Assembly: GCA_001829505.1 (NCBI GenBank)
Contig: MIBK01000065.1
Span: 1-25,269 of the forward strand
From: Spirochaetes bacterium RBG_16_67_19
Lineage (GTDB): Bacteria; Spirochaetota; Spirochaetia; SZUA-6; DRHE01
Direction: 5' to 3'
DNA length: 25,269 nucleotides
The notes beneath the pieces are model-generated. The model was not told the DNA's origin and searched no databases. It saw only the letters and a list, made by a program, of their open reading frames with translations. Within the stretch, counting starts at the first letter, position 1. Each line of letters begins with the position of its first letter. Positions 1 through 9,732 of this stretch are shown here, in pieces. Both the position numbers and the translations under genes were made by a program.

Positions 1-3478
<3,478 letters not shown>

Positions 3479-3519
3479 CGGTACGTCCTTCGTTGGGTTT
3501 GGTGTGGGTGTGTCGGAGC

Positions 3520-3549
3520 AGTATAAACCTCTTCGGCCTGGGATTGCAA
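3520..3549 (-). promoter_or_regulatory. Candidate sigma70-type promoter for nifJ
   Basis: Read on the minus strand, TTGCAA (3549-3544) and TATACT (3525-3520) are separated by 18 bp. The -10 box matches the consensus at 5 of 6 positions and the -35 box at 4 of 6. It lies about 42 bp upstream of the nifJ start codon. Prediction by eye only. Confidence 0.4.
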
Positions 3550-3570
3550 CCAGGGCAGTAGAAAAACCCC

Positions 3571-3599
3571 TTGACTTGAGCTCACCCCGGAGATAGAGT
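3571..3599 (+). promoter_or_regulatory. Candidate sigma70-type promoter for the H2-sensor operon
   Basis: TTGACT (3571-3576), a 17-bp spacer and TAGAGT (3594-3599) precede the small-subunit gene by about 42 bp. The -35 box matches the consensus at 5 of 6 positions and the -10 box at 4 of 6. I see no GG-N10-GC sigma54 element here, so the sensor cassette may be expressed constitutively at a low level, as would suit a sensor. Prediction by eye only. Confidence 0.4.
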
Positions 3600-3641
3600 C
3601 AATAGATTGGGCAATAATGCCCCAGTGATTCGGAGGTTACT

Positions 3642-4649
3642 GTGGCGAATCTCCTCTGGATCCAGGCTGTCTGCTGTGGCGGAGAGACAGCGTCGCTGCT
3701 GAATTCCGACCATCCTCATCTTCCAGCCGCCTTGCGCACGCTCGGGGCGACCCTTCTGGGACATGGCTATTTTCACGATCAGGATACAGGGAGGGCGGAA
3801 CAGGTCATCGAGGAGTGCGCCTCCGGCAAGAGGCACGTGGACCTGCTGGCGGTGGAAGGGGCGGTGCACCCGCAGGCTCCCGATGGGTCGGCCTGGGCCT
3901 CCGCCAAGCCACTGGCGGAATGGATCCGAGCCATTGCCCAAGTCGCGGATTGCACGGTGGCGATCGGCACCTGCGCGTCCTTTGGCGGAGTGATGGCCTG
4001 CGGTCGAAACCCTTTGCGGGCGACTGGACTGCAGTTTCACCGGGACCAGAAAGGGGGGTTGCTCGGCGCCAGCTTCCGATCGAAGATGGGAGTGCCCGTG
4101 GTGAACGTCCCCGGCTGCCCGGCGCACCCGGACTGGATCATTGGTACGCTGTGGGCCTTGCGCGCCAATCGCCTCGACGAAGCGGATCTCGATCGCTTCA
4201 ATCGGCCGCGCGTCTTCTACGGCAAGTTGGCCCACCATGCCTGTCCCCGCAACGAGTATTACGAGTTCAAGGCCTCCGCGGCCGCCTACTCCCAGCAGGG
4301 CTGCCTTTTTGAAAACCTCGGCTGCAAGGGTACGCTTTGCGAATCGGACTGCAACGAGCGGCTCTGGCTGGCTCGCACGGGAAGTTGCACCCGTGGAGGG
4401 TTTCCCTGCTTATCCTGCACCTCGCCGCTTTTCCCGGACGGGTTCACGCCCTTTTTCAAAACCGCGAAGATTGGCGGCATACCCACCAGCCTGCCTCTGG
4501 ACGTGCCCAAGGCCTGGTACGTGGGGATCAGCGGCCTTTCGAAGCTGGCTTGCCCCGAACGCCTCAGGCGAAACGCCGTTTCGTTCAAACCAGTCTGGGC
4601 GGGCAATCAGGAGTCGAATGAAGATGGTCCGCAAAACGATCGCCTTTAG
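3642..4649 (+). CDS. hupU: Regulatory-type NiFe hydrogenase small subunit (HupU/HoxB-like)
   Basis: Fe-S subunit of a group 2, H2-sensing type NiFe hydrogenase. The 335-aa product starts at GTG 3642 behind GGAGG at 3632-3636. It has no twin-arginine signal peptide and no C-terminal membrane anchor, so it is cytoplasmic like HupU/HoxB rather than an exported uptake enzyme. Fe-S motifs are visible in order: CCGGETASLL (residues 11-20), GTCASFGG, PGCPAHPDW, HACPRNEYYEF, GCKGT and SCTRGGFPCLSC. The stretch from HACPRNEYYEF to SCTRGG closely resembles HupU/HoxB proteins. It is odd that the second cysteine of the usual GCGGC proximal-cluster motif is Glu15, with an extra Cys at position 11. It overlaps the large-subunit gene by 32 bp, and a PAS kinase and a response regulator follow, which supports a sensory role. 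A catalytic group 2 enzyme is less likely. Confidence 0.88.
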   Translation: MANLLWIQAVCCGGETASLLNSDHPHLPAALRTLGATLLGHGYFHDQDTGRAEQVIEECASGKRHVDLLAVEGAVHPQAPDGSAWASAKPLAEWIRAIAQVADCTVAIGTCASFGGVMACGRNPLRATGLQFHRDQKGGLLGASFRSKMGVPVVNVPGCPAHPDWIIGTLWALRANRLDEADLDRFNRPRVFYGKLAHHACPRNEYYEFKASAAAYSQQGCLFENLGCKGTLCESDCNERLWLARTGSCTRGGFPCLSCTSPLFPDGFTPFFKTAKIGGIPTSLPLDVPKAWYVGISGLSKLACPERLRRNAVSFKPVWAGNQESNEDGPQNDRL

Positions 4650-6063
4650 CCCCTTCACCCGCCTGGAGGGTGACCTGCAGATCAGGGTGGATATCGAAAA
4701 CGGCCAAATCGTGAGCTCCCGCGCTTCAGGTACCCTCTACCGTGGCTTCGAAACGATGCTCCGCGGGCGCGACCCTTTGGACGCTATCGTCATCACCTGC
4801 CGGGTCTGCGGCCAATGCGGACTGACCCATTCGGCAGCCGCCGCCGAGGCCATCCGCTCTCTGCTCGGGGTGCGAATGCCGCGCAACGCCCGCCTGGCCG
4901 GGAACGTGATGCTGGCCATCGAAGCTATCCTCAGCCATTTCACCCACTTCTACCTTTCCTTTGCGCCAGATTTCACGGAACCGCCGTACTGCGAGCGCCA
5001 GGCGCAGATCTTCCTGCCCCTGGCGGGCAGCTCGTTTCTCCGCGCCCTGCGGGAGCGGGAAGCATTGCTCGGTGTGCTGGGCCTGATCGCCGGCAAATGG
5101 CCCAACAGCCTGGCCATCCAGCCCGGCGGGACGACCCGGCCGGTGACTGCCAGCGAAATCCGCAGGGCGCACGGCCTGCTCTCCGAATACCTGCGGTTCG
5201 TCGAGGAACAGGTGCTCGGCTGCGAACTGGAAGAATGGCTGCAGCTGCGCAGCGTCCCGGAGCTGGAGCGCTGGCTGGGCAGCGGCTCGCACGCCGCCGG
5301 CGACCTGGGGACCTTCGCCGCCTTGAGCCTGCGGCACGGCTTGACCGGCATCGGGTCCTGGCCCGCCCGCTTCCTGTCCAGCGGCGGCTGGAGCGGTCCA
5401 GACGGGGAAACGCTGCTGCCTCCGGGCTTCCACGACGGGTTGACCCGGGAGTTTGATTCCGCCCGGATTACGGAGCACGTCAAGCATTCCTGGTACGATT
5501 TGCGCGGAGGCGCGCTGCCTCCCGCCAGCGGTGAGACCGAACCGGCTCCGGAGCGCGACGATGCGTACAGCTGGGCCAAGGCCCCGCGCTACGAAGGCCA
5601 ACCGGCCGAAACCGGTCCTTTGGCCCGTCTGATCATCGCGCAGGATCCGCTGATCGCCGATCTGGCGAAGAAATACGGGCCTTCCGCCTTCGTGCGCGAG
5701 ATCGCCCGGCTGCACGAGTCCATCCGACTGCTGAAACAAGTCGGGGCCTGGCTCGGCGAAGTGGATCCGGAAGAACCCTTCTATCAGGAGGCGCCGCAGG
5801 CGCTGTCGGGAACGGGAGTGGGATTGGTCGAAGCGCCGCGCGGCACCCTCGGGCATTGGCTCCGGGTGGAAGAAGGAAAAATCCAGAATTATCAAATCAT
5901 CACTCCCACCGGCTGGAACCTGTCCCCCAGGGATTCCGTCGACGAACCGGGTCCCCTGGAAACGGCGCTGGTAGGCGTCCCGGTTCCCGACCCGGACCGC
6001 CCCGCGGCGATGGCGTATGTGGTGAAGTCGTTCGACCCGTGCCTTTATTGCACGGTGCATTGA
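4618..6063 (+). CDS. hupV: Regulatory-type NiFe hydrogenase large subunit (HupV/HoxC-like)
   Basis: NiFe active-site subunit, 481 aa from ATG 4618 (AGGAG at 4609-4613; ATG 4624 is an alternative). The reading frame stays open upstream to 4141, but that part is a shadow of the small-subunit gene, and homology begins with the FSPFTRLEGDL segment. The N-terminal active-site motif is RVCGQCGLTHS, with Cys64 and Cys67. The C-terminal motif is DPCLYCTVH, with Cys475, Cys478 and His481. The protein ends exactly at this histidine, so the C-terminal extension that a maturation protease removes from most NiFe hydrogenases is absent. That is a known trait of H2-sensing HupV/HoxC proteins. The internal stretches GKWPNSLAIQPGGTTRPV and SWAKAPRYEGQPAETGPLAR also fit HupV. 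It pairs with the preceding small subunit and would signal to the kinase encoded next. Confidence 0.9.
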   Translation: MKMVRKTIAFSPFTRLEGDLQIRVDIENGQIVSSRASGTLYRGFETMLRGRDPLDAIVITCRVCGQCGLTHSAAAAEAIRSLLGVRMPRNARLAGNVMLAIEAILSHFTHFYLSFAPDFTEPPYCERQAQIFLPLAGSSFLRALREREALLGVLGLIAGKWPNSLAIQPGGTTRPVTASEIRRAHGLLSEYLRFVEEQVLGCELEEWLQLRSVPELERWLGSGSHAAGDLGTFAALSLRHGLTGIGSWPARFLSSGGWSGPDGETLLPPGFHDGLTREFDSARITEHVKHSWYDLRGGALPPASGETEPAPERDDAYSWAKAPRYEGQPAETGPLARLIIAQDPLIADLAKKYGPSAFVREIARLHESIRLLKQVGAWLGEVDPEEPFYQEAPQALSGTGVGLVEAPRGTLGHWLRVEEGKIQNYQIITPTGWNLSPRDSVDEPGPLETALVGVPVPDPDRPAAMAYVVKSFDPCLYCTVH

Positions 6064-6077
6064 ACGGGGGCAAGAGC

Positions 6078-7376
6078 TTGTCGACAGAGATTTCCGCGGC
6101 GCTGGCGCAGGAGGGTCCCTGGATCGAAATCATACAGAAGATGGAAGCCCTGTATGCGGACCTGGCGCGCCTGCAGACGGACGCCGATCGGAGGAACGAG
6201 GAACTTTCGCAGGCCAAGGCTTTCACCGACAACATCATCCGCAGCCTGGTTAACTCCCTGGTGGTTACCGACAGCCAGTCTAAAATCACCATGGCCAACG
6301 ACGCCTGCCAGCGGCTGCTGGGCTATTCCAGAGAGGAGTTGTTGGGCAGCCCGCTGGAATTGATCTTTGCCGAGGGAGCCGCCAATCCGCTGGCCCGCAG
6401 CTCCGAGTTCTGGAATTATTGCCGGACCAGGGGCAGCGCCACGGGACTGGAGACCACCTTGCGGACCAAGGCCGGCGAGCAGATACCCGTGAGCCTGAAC
6501 GCCTCATTGATCCGGGACCGGGCGGGGGACCCCAGCGGCATCGTGCTCGTGGCCACGGACCTGCGCGAGCTGCGGCGGCTGCTCCTGGAGGCCAGGGCGG
6601 CCGCCTCCGCCGAGCGCGAGCAGGCGGCCGAACGGGCCAAAGCCTACCGCGAGCTGAAGGCGCTGCAGGCGCGCTTGATTCAGTCCGAAAAGATGTCCTC
6701 GCTCGGCCGCATGGCCGCGAGCGTCGCCCACGAAATCAACAATCCCCTCGGGGGCATCGTGGTTTTCAGCTGCCTGCTTCTGGAACAGACCTCGCCGGAT
6801 TACCCAGGTCGGAAAAAGCTGGAGACGATCGTCCGCGAAGCCAACCGCTGCCGGGACATCGTGCGCGGCCTGCTGGATTTCGCCCGCCCGGGGGAGAGCG
6901 CGCGCCAGAAAGCCGATCTGAACGTGATCCTCCAGGCCGCCCTGGACCTTTTAAAAGGCCAGCCGCTTTTCAAGGGCATCGCGGTGGCCTTGGAGCTGGC
7001 CGCGACGCCGGTCGAGGTCCTCGGAAACGCCAGCCAGCTCCAGCAGGCCTTCACCAACCTCCTGGTCAATGCGGCAGAAGCGATCAGCGGGAGCGGACGG
7101 ATCTCCCTCAAGAGCTGGCGAGACGCTTCCTCCCTGAAAGCGGCGGTGAGCTTCACGGACACCGGGTGCGGCATCCCTCCCCAAAGCCTGGGGCAGATCT
7201 TCGAGCCCTTCTTCACCACCAAACAGGAAGGGCACGGCACGGGGCTGGGGCTGGCCATCGTCTACGGAATCGTCGAAAGGCACGGCGGGACGATCAAAGT
7301 GGACAGCCGCCTGGGCGAAGGCACGACCTTCACCGTCTGGCTGCCGGAGCCAGGACCCGAGGAGGCTACCGGGTGA
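6078..7376 (+). CDS. PAS-domain sensor histidine kinase (HupT/HoxJ-like)
   Basis: Cytoplasmic histidine kinase of about 432 aa. The chosen start is TTG 6078, preceded by GGGGG at 6066-6070; the open frame extends upstream to 5856 but overlaps the hydrogenase gene. No membrane segment is visible. From the N-terminus there is a helical lead, a PAS domain at about residues 48-165 (AFTDNIIRSLVNSLVVTDSQ onward), and a coiled region. The H-box follows (AASVAHEINNPLGG, phospho-acceptor His218), then the N-box NLLVNAAEAI, the G1 box DTGCGIPP and the G2 box GHGTGLGLAIV. A soluble PAS kinase directly behind a HupUV pair matches the HupT/HoxJ arrangement, where the kinase contacts the regulatory hydrogenase through its N-terminal PAS region. 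Its stop overlaps the next gene's start (GTGA), so kinase and regulator are a cognate pair. H2 as the signal is inferred from context. Confidence 0.88.
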   Translation: MSTEISAALAQEGPWIEIIQKMEALYADLARLQTDADRRNEELSQAKAFTDNIIRSLVNSLVVTDSQSKITMANDACQRLLGYSREELLGSPLELIFAEGAANPLARSSEFWNYCRTRGSATGLETTLRTKAGEQIPVSLNASLIRDRAGDPSGIVLVATDLRELRRLLLEARAAASAEREQAAERAKAYRELKALQARLIQSEKMSSLGRMAASVAHEINNPLGGIVVFSCLLLEQTSPDYPGRKKLETIVREANRCRDIVRGLLDFARPGESARQKADLNVILQAALDLLKGQPLFKGIAVALELAATPVEVLGNASQLQQAFTNLLVNAAEAISGSGRISLKSWRDASSLKAAVSFTDTGCGIPPQSLGQIFEPFFTTKQEGHGTGLGLAIVYGIVERHGGTIKVDSRLGEGTTFTVWLPEPGPEEATG

Positions 7377-8737
7377 AAAACGGGGCCAGTATCCTGATCG
7401 TGGATGATGAAGCAACGATGCGGGAGGCTTGCCGGGAAGTCCTGGCCTCCGAAGGTTTCCTGTTGAACGAGGCCTCCTCGGGAGAGGAGGCCGTGGGTCT
7501 CATCGGCCGGCGCTCCTTCGACCTGCTGATCCTGGACCTGAAGATGCCGCGGGTGGACGGTCTGGAAATCCTGCGGCGGGTCCAACGGGAGAGCCCCGGG
7601 ACGGCGACCGTGGTGATCACGGGATATCCCAGCATCGACACGGCGGTGGAGGCGATGAGGCTAGGGGCGGCGGATTTCCTCCCCAAGCCTTTCACACCGG
7701 ACGTTCTCCGGCTCACCGTGCGCCGGGCGCTGCATGGGGCGCGCCTGACCAGGGAGAACCAGTTGCTGCGGTACCAGCTGGAGGAATGCCGGGGCGCCGA
7801 CTACGAGCTGATAGGCCAGAGCTCGGGGATGCGGCAGATCCACGACCTGGTGCAGCGCGTCGGCCCCACCGACAGCACGGTGCTCATCACGGGCGAGTCC
7901 GGTACGGGAAAGGAACTGGTCGCGCGGGCGATCCGCAACCACAGTCCACGGCGCGACAAGCCTTTCGTCACGGTGGATTGCGGGGCGCTGGTAGGCACTC
8001 TTTTCGAGAGCGAACTTTTCGGCCACCTGAAGGGGTCCTTTACCGGCGCCACGAGCATGAAACACGGCCGCTTCGAGCTGGCCGACGGCGGGATGATTTT
8101 CTTCGATGAAATCGCCAATGTGAGCCCCGAAATCCAGGCGAAACTGCTCCGCCTGATCCAGGAGCGCGAGTTCACGCGGGTCGGGGCTACCCAGGTGATC
8201 CACATTGACGTGAGGATTCTAGCCGCCACCAGCCGGAATCTGATCGAGGAGATTCGCGCCGGGCGCTTCCGAGAAGACTTGTTTTATAGATTGTGCGTAG
8301 TGCCCATCATCCTGCCCCCTCTGCGGCAACGCAGGGAGGACATTCCCCAGCTGGCCGAGCACTTTTTGCAAAAGCATAGCGACCGCAGGGGCAACGGCAT
8401 CCGCGGCTTCAGCAAGGAGGCCATGGAAGTGCTGGTCAGGCACGATTGGCCGGGCAATGTCAGGGAGCTGGAGAACGCCATCGAAAGGGCGCTCATCCTG
8501 GCCCGCGGCGAAAGAATCACGCCGGCCGATCTCCTGTACTATGGCCCCCTGATAAAACCGGAAAAGGCCGCGAACGATCTTTCGGCGCTCGCGGAGGTGG
8601 AAAAGGAACACATCGCGCGGGCCCTCCATTATCACGCCGGCAACCGCAGCGCCGCCGCGAAAACCCTCGGGATCGACCGGAAAACCCTCTGGCGGAAAAT
8701 CCAGGTCTACGGCCTGGACAACGGTCGCTCGTCGTAG
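7373..8737 (+). CDS. Sigma54-dependent NtrC-family response regulator (HoxA/HupR-like)
   Basis: 454-aa transcriptional activator from GTG 7373, with GGAGG at 7361-7365 and a 4-bp overlap with the kinase gene. The frame stays open upstream but that part overlaps the kinase. Three domains are visible. The receiver has Asp11/Asp12, phospho-acceptor Asp55 and Lys105. The AAA+ sigma54-interaction domain has Walker A GESGTGKE at about residue 174, a GSFTGA loop at 221-226 and Walker B-type MIFFDEIANVS. The C-terminal Fis-type helix-turn-helix contains NRSAAAKTLGIDRKTLWRK. The canonical sigma54-contacting loop is GAFTGA; the Ala-to-Ser change is conservative, and the protein probably still works with sigma54. 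It is the likely output of the H2-sensing cassette and the best candidate activator of the sigma54 promoter starting about 170 bp downstream of its stop codon. Confidence 0.92.
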   Translation: MKNGASILIVDDEATMREACREVLASEGFLLNEASSGEEAVGLIGRRSFDLLILDLKMPRVDGLEILRRVQRESPGTATVVITGYPSIDTAVEAMRLGAADFLPKPFTPDVLRLTVRRALHGARLTRENQLLRYQLEECRGADYELIGQSSGMRQIHDLVQRVGPTDSTVLITGESGTGKELVARAIRNHSPRRDKPFVTVDCGALVGTLFESELFGHLKGSFTGATSMKHGRFELADGGMIFFDEIANVSPEIQAKLLRLIQEREFTRVGATQVIHIDVRILAATSRNLIEEIRAGRFREDLFYRLCVVPIILPPLRQRREDIPQLAEHFLQKHSDRRGNGIRGFSKEAMEVLVRHDWPGNVRELENAIERALILARGERITPADLLYYGPLIKPEKAANDLSALAEVEKEHIARALHYHAGNRSAAAKTLGIDRKTLWRKIQVYGLDNGRSS

Positions 8738-8904
8738 CGAATCGCCCCAGGATTGTGGTGAAATGCCTCGCCTAGGGGCCGCTCGGCGGACCACATAACC
8801 GGTTCCTCGAAATTCTTCGGATCCGCCTCTGCTGATCGCAACTCCATACGGCACCAACACATACGCGATACATTGCGGTCTCCACGCCGCGAAGATCCTT
8901 TTTG
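8738..8904. promoter_or_regulatory. Intergenic region, candidate enhancer (activator-binding) zone
   Basis: No open reading frame with a plausible ribosome site is seen here. It contains hexamer TGTGGT at 8754-8759 and its reverse complement ACCACA at 8790-8795, about 36 bp apart. Two 8-bp palindromes, AACCGGTT (8797-8804) and CGGATCCG (8818-8825), follow. Their positions, roughly 100-180 bp upstream of the predicted sigma54 start site, suit upstream activator binding sites. None matches a site I can name with confidence, and no obvious intrinsic terminator follows the regulator gene. Confidence 0.3.
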
Positions 8905-8920
8905 CGGCATGCCATTTGCA
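8905..8920 (+). promoter_or_regulatory. Sigma54 (-24/-12) promoter
   Basis: The element reads CGGCATGCCATTTGCA. The GG at 8906-8907 and GC at 8918-8919 have the obligatory 10-bp spacing, and the -12 half TTGCA is a perfect match. Against the consensus TGGCACG-N4-TTGCA only the first T and the second C differ. Transcription would start near 8931, just before the GGAGG at 8933-8937 and the ATG at 8950. It lies directly downstream of a sigma54 activator gene and at the head of the long hydrogenase operon. Confidence 0.72.
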
Positions 8921-8949
8921 TGTTGAAGTATGGGAGGAGCGCTTCGGTC

Positions 8950-9729
8950 ATGCAGAACGCCAAACTGTTGGTCCTGTGCGGGAACGCGGAGCGGAGGCAA
9001 GGCTTTATCGCCGCGCTGGCGGAAGCAGGCTACCCAAGGGTCCTTTCGGCCCCCAGCCTGTCCGAGGCGGCGAGAATCCTGCGTAACGCCACCGCCGCCT
9101 GCGTGCTCGTGGACGCCGAGCTGGAGGATTTACCGGGGTTGAAGGCGATCCCGATCCTGCGCAATTTCTGCGAGCAGATAAAAATCGTCTTCACAACCCC
9201 GCGAAATACGCGCGGCCTGGAGGCCAGGGTCCGGTCGCTGGACGTGTTCTACTACTACATCTGCTCGGCGGACCGGACCGAACTGGTCGCGGCGGTGAAG
9301 GATGCGATCGGCGCGCCGGTGGCGGACAGGAAAGGGCATCCGCCGAAGGTGCTGGTCGTCGACGACGATCCGGACTTCCATACCACCATCCGCACCTTTC
9401 TCGCCGCGGCCGGCTATACCCTGGTCTCGGCGTACTCCGAGGGGGAGGGACTGGAGCTGGCCCGCCGGGAGAAACCGGACCTCATCCTGCTGGACATCAT
9501 CATGCAGACCACCACGGACGGCTTCGATTTCTGCCGGGAGGCCAAGCGCGACCCGGCCATCAAACACACGCCGATCCTGGGGATCTCGGCGCTCGATAAA
9601 ATGCTCGGAGCGCATTTCCCCTCGAGTATCGATCACGAGCTTTTTCCCGTGGACGCCTACCTCAGCAAGCCGGTGGCCCCTGACAGGCTCCTGGCGGAGA
9701 TGAACAGGCTGACCTCGATGCAGGCCTAG
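8950..9729 (+). CDS. Dual-receiver response regulator without output domain
   Basis: 259-aa protein from ATG 8950, with GGAGG at 8933-8937. The frame could extend to TTG 8902, but that would lie inside the sigma54 promoter. Two CheY-like domains are seen. Residues 1-125 have the receiver pattern (KLLVLCGN, ACVLVDAEL, FYYYICSAD), but the first-strand acidic pair and the conserved lysine are missing, so this looks like a pseudo-receiver. Residues about 133-259 form a complete receiver: VLVVDDDPD, phospho-acceptor Asp182 in LILLDIIMQ, and Lys240 in YLSKPV. There is no DNA-binding or enzymatic domain. It is the first gene of the sigma54-driven operon and lies 3 bp from a REC-histidine kinase, suggesting a relay. 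The signal and target are unknown. Confidence 0.85.
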   Translation: MQNAKLLVLCGNAERRQGFIAALAEAGYPRVLSAPSLSEAARILRNATAACVLVDAELEDLPGLKAIPILRNFCEQIKIVFTTPRNTRGLEARVRSLDVFYYYICSADRTELVAAVKDAIGAPVADRKGHPPKVLVVDDDPDFHTTIRTFLAAAGYTLVSAYSEGEGLELARREKPDLILLDIIMQTTTDGFDFCREAKRDPAIKHTPILGISALDKMLGAHFPSSIDHELFPVDAYLSKPVAPDRLLAEMNRLTSMQA

Positions 9730-9732
9730 CGC

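Noticed and set aside
4141..4617. In-frame upstream extension of the large hydrogenase subunit
   Set aside because: This part overlaps the clearly coding small-subunit gene and reads as Arg/Ser/Pro-rich noise. Homology begins just after ATG 4618/4624.
3642..6063. HupSL-type membrane-bound uptake hydrogenase
   Set aside because: There is no Tat signal on the small subunit, no membrane anchor, no cytochrome b gene, and no C-terminal tail on the large subunit. The adjacent kinase and regulator fit a sensor.
5856..6077. In-frame upstream extension of the PAS kinase
   Set aside because: It lies inside the large-subunit gene and encodes a Pro/Arg/Gly-rich shadow. TTG 6078 has a GGGGG ribosome site and a sensible N-terminus.
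8886..8908. GCCGC...GCGGC inverted repeat with a T run, as a terminator after the regulator gene
   Set aside because: The stem is only 5 bp with a 13-nt loop, the T run is inside the loop rather than behind the stem, and the right arm overlaps the sigma54 -24 element.
8902..8949. Earlier TTG start for the dual-receiver protein
   Set aside because: Translation from here would require a transcript starting upstream of the sigma54 promoter element. ATG 8950 lies downstream of a good ribosome site and starts at the first receiver strand.
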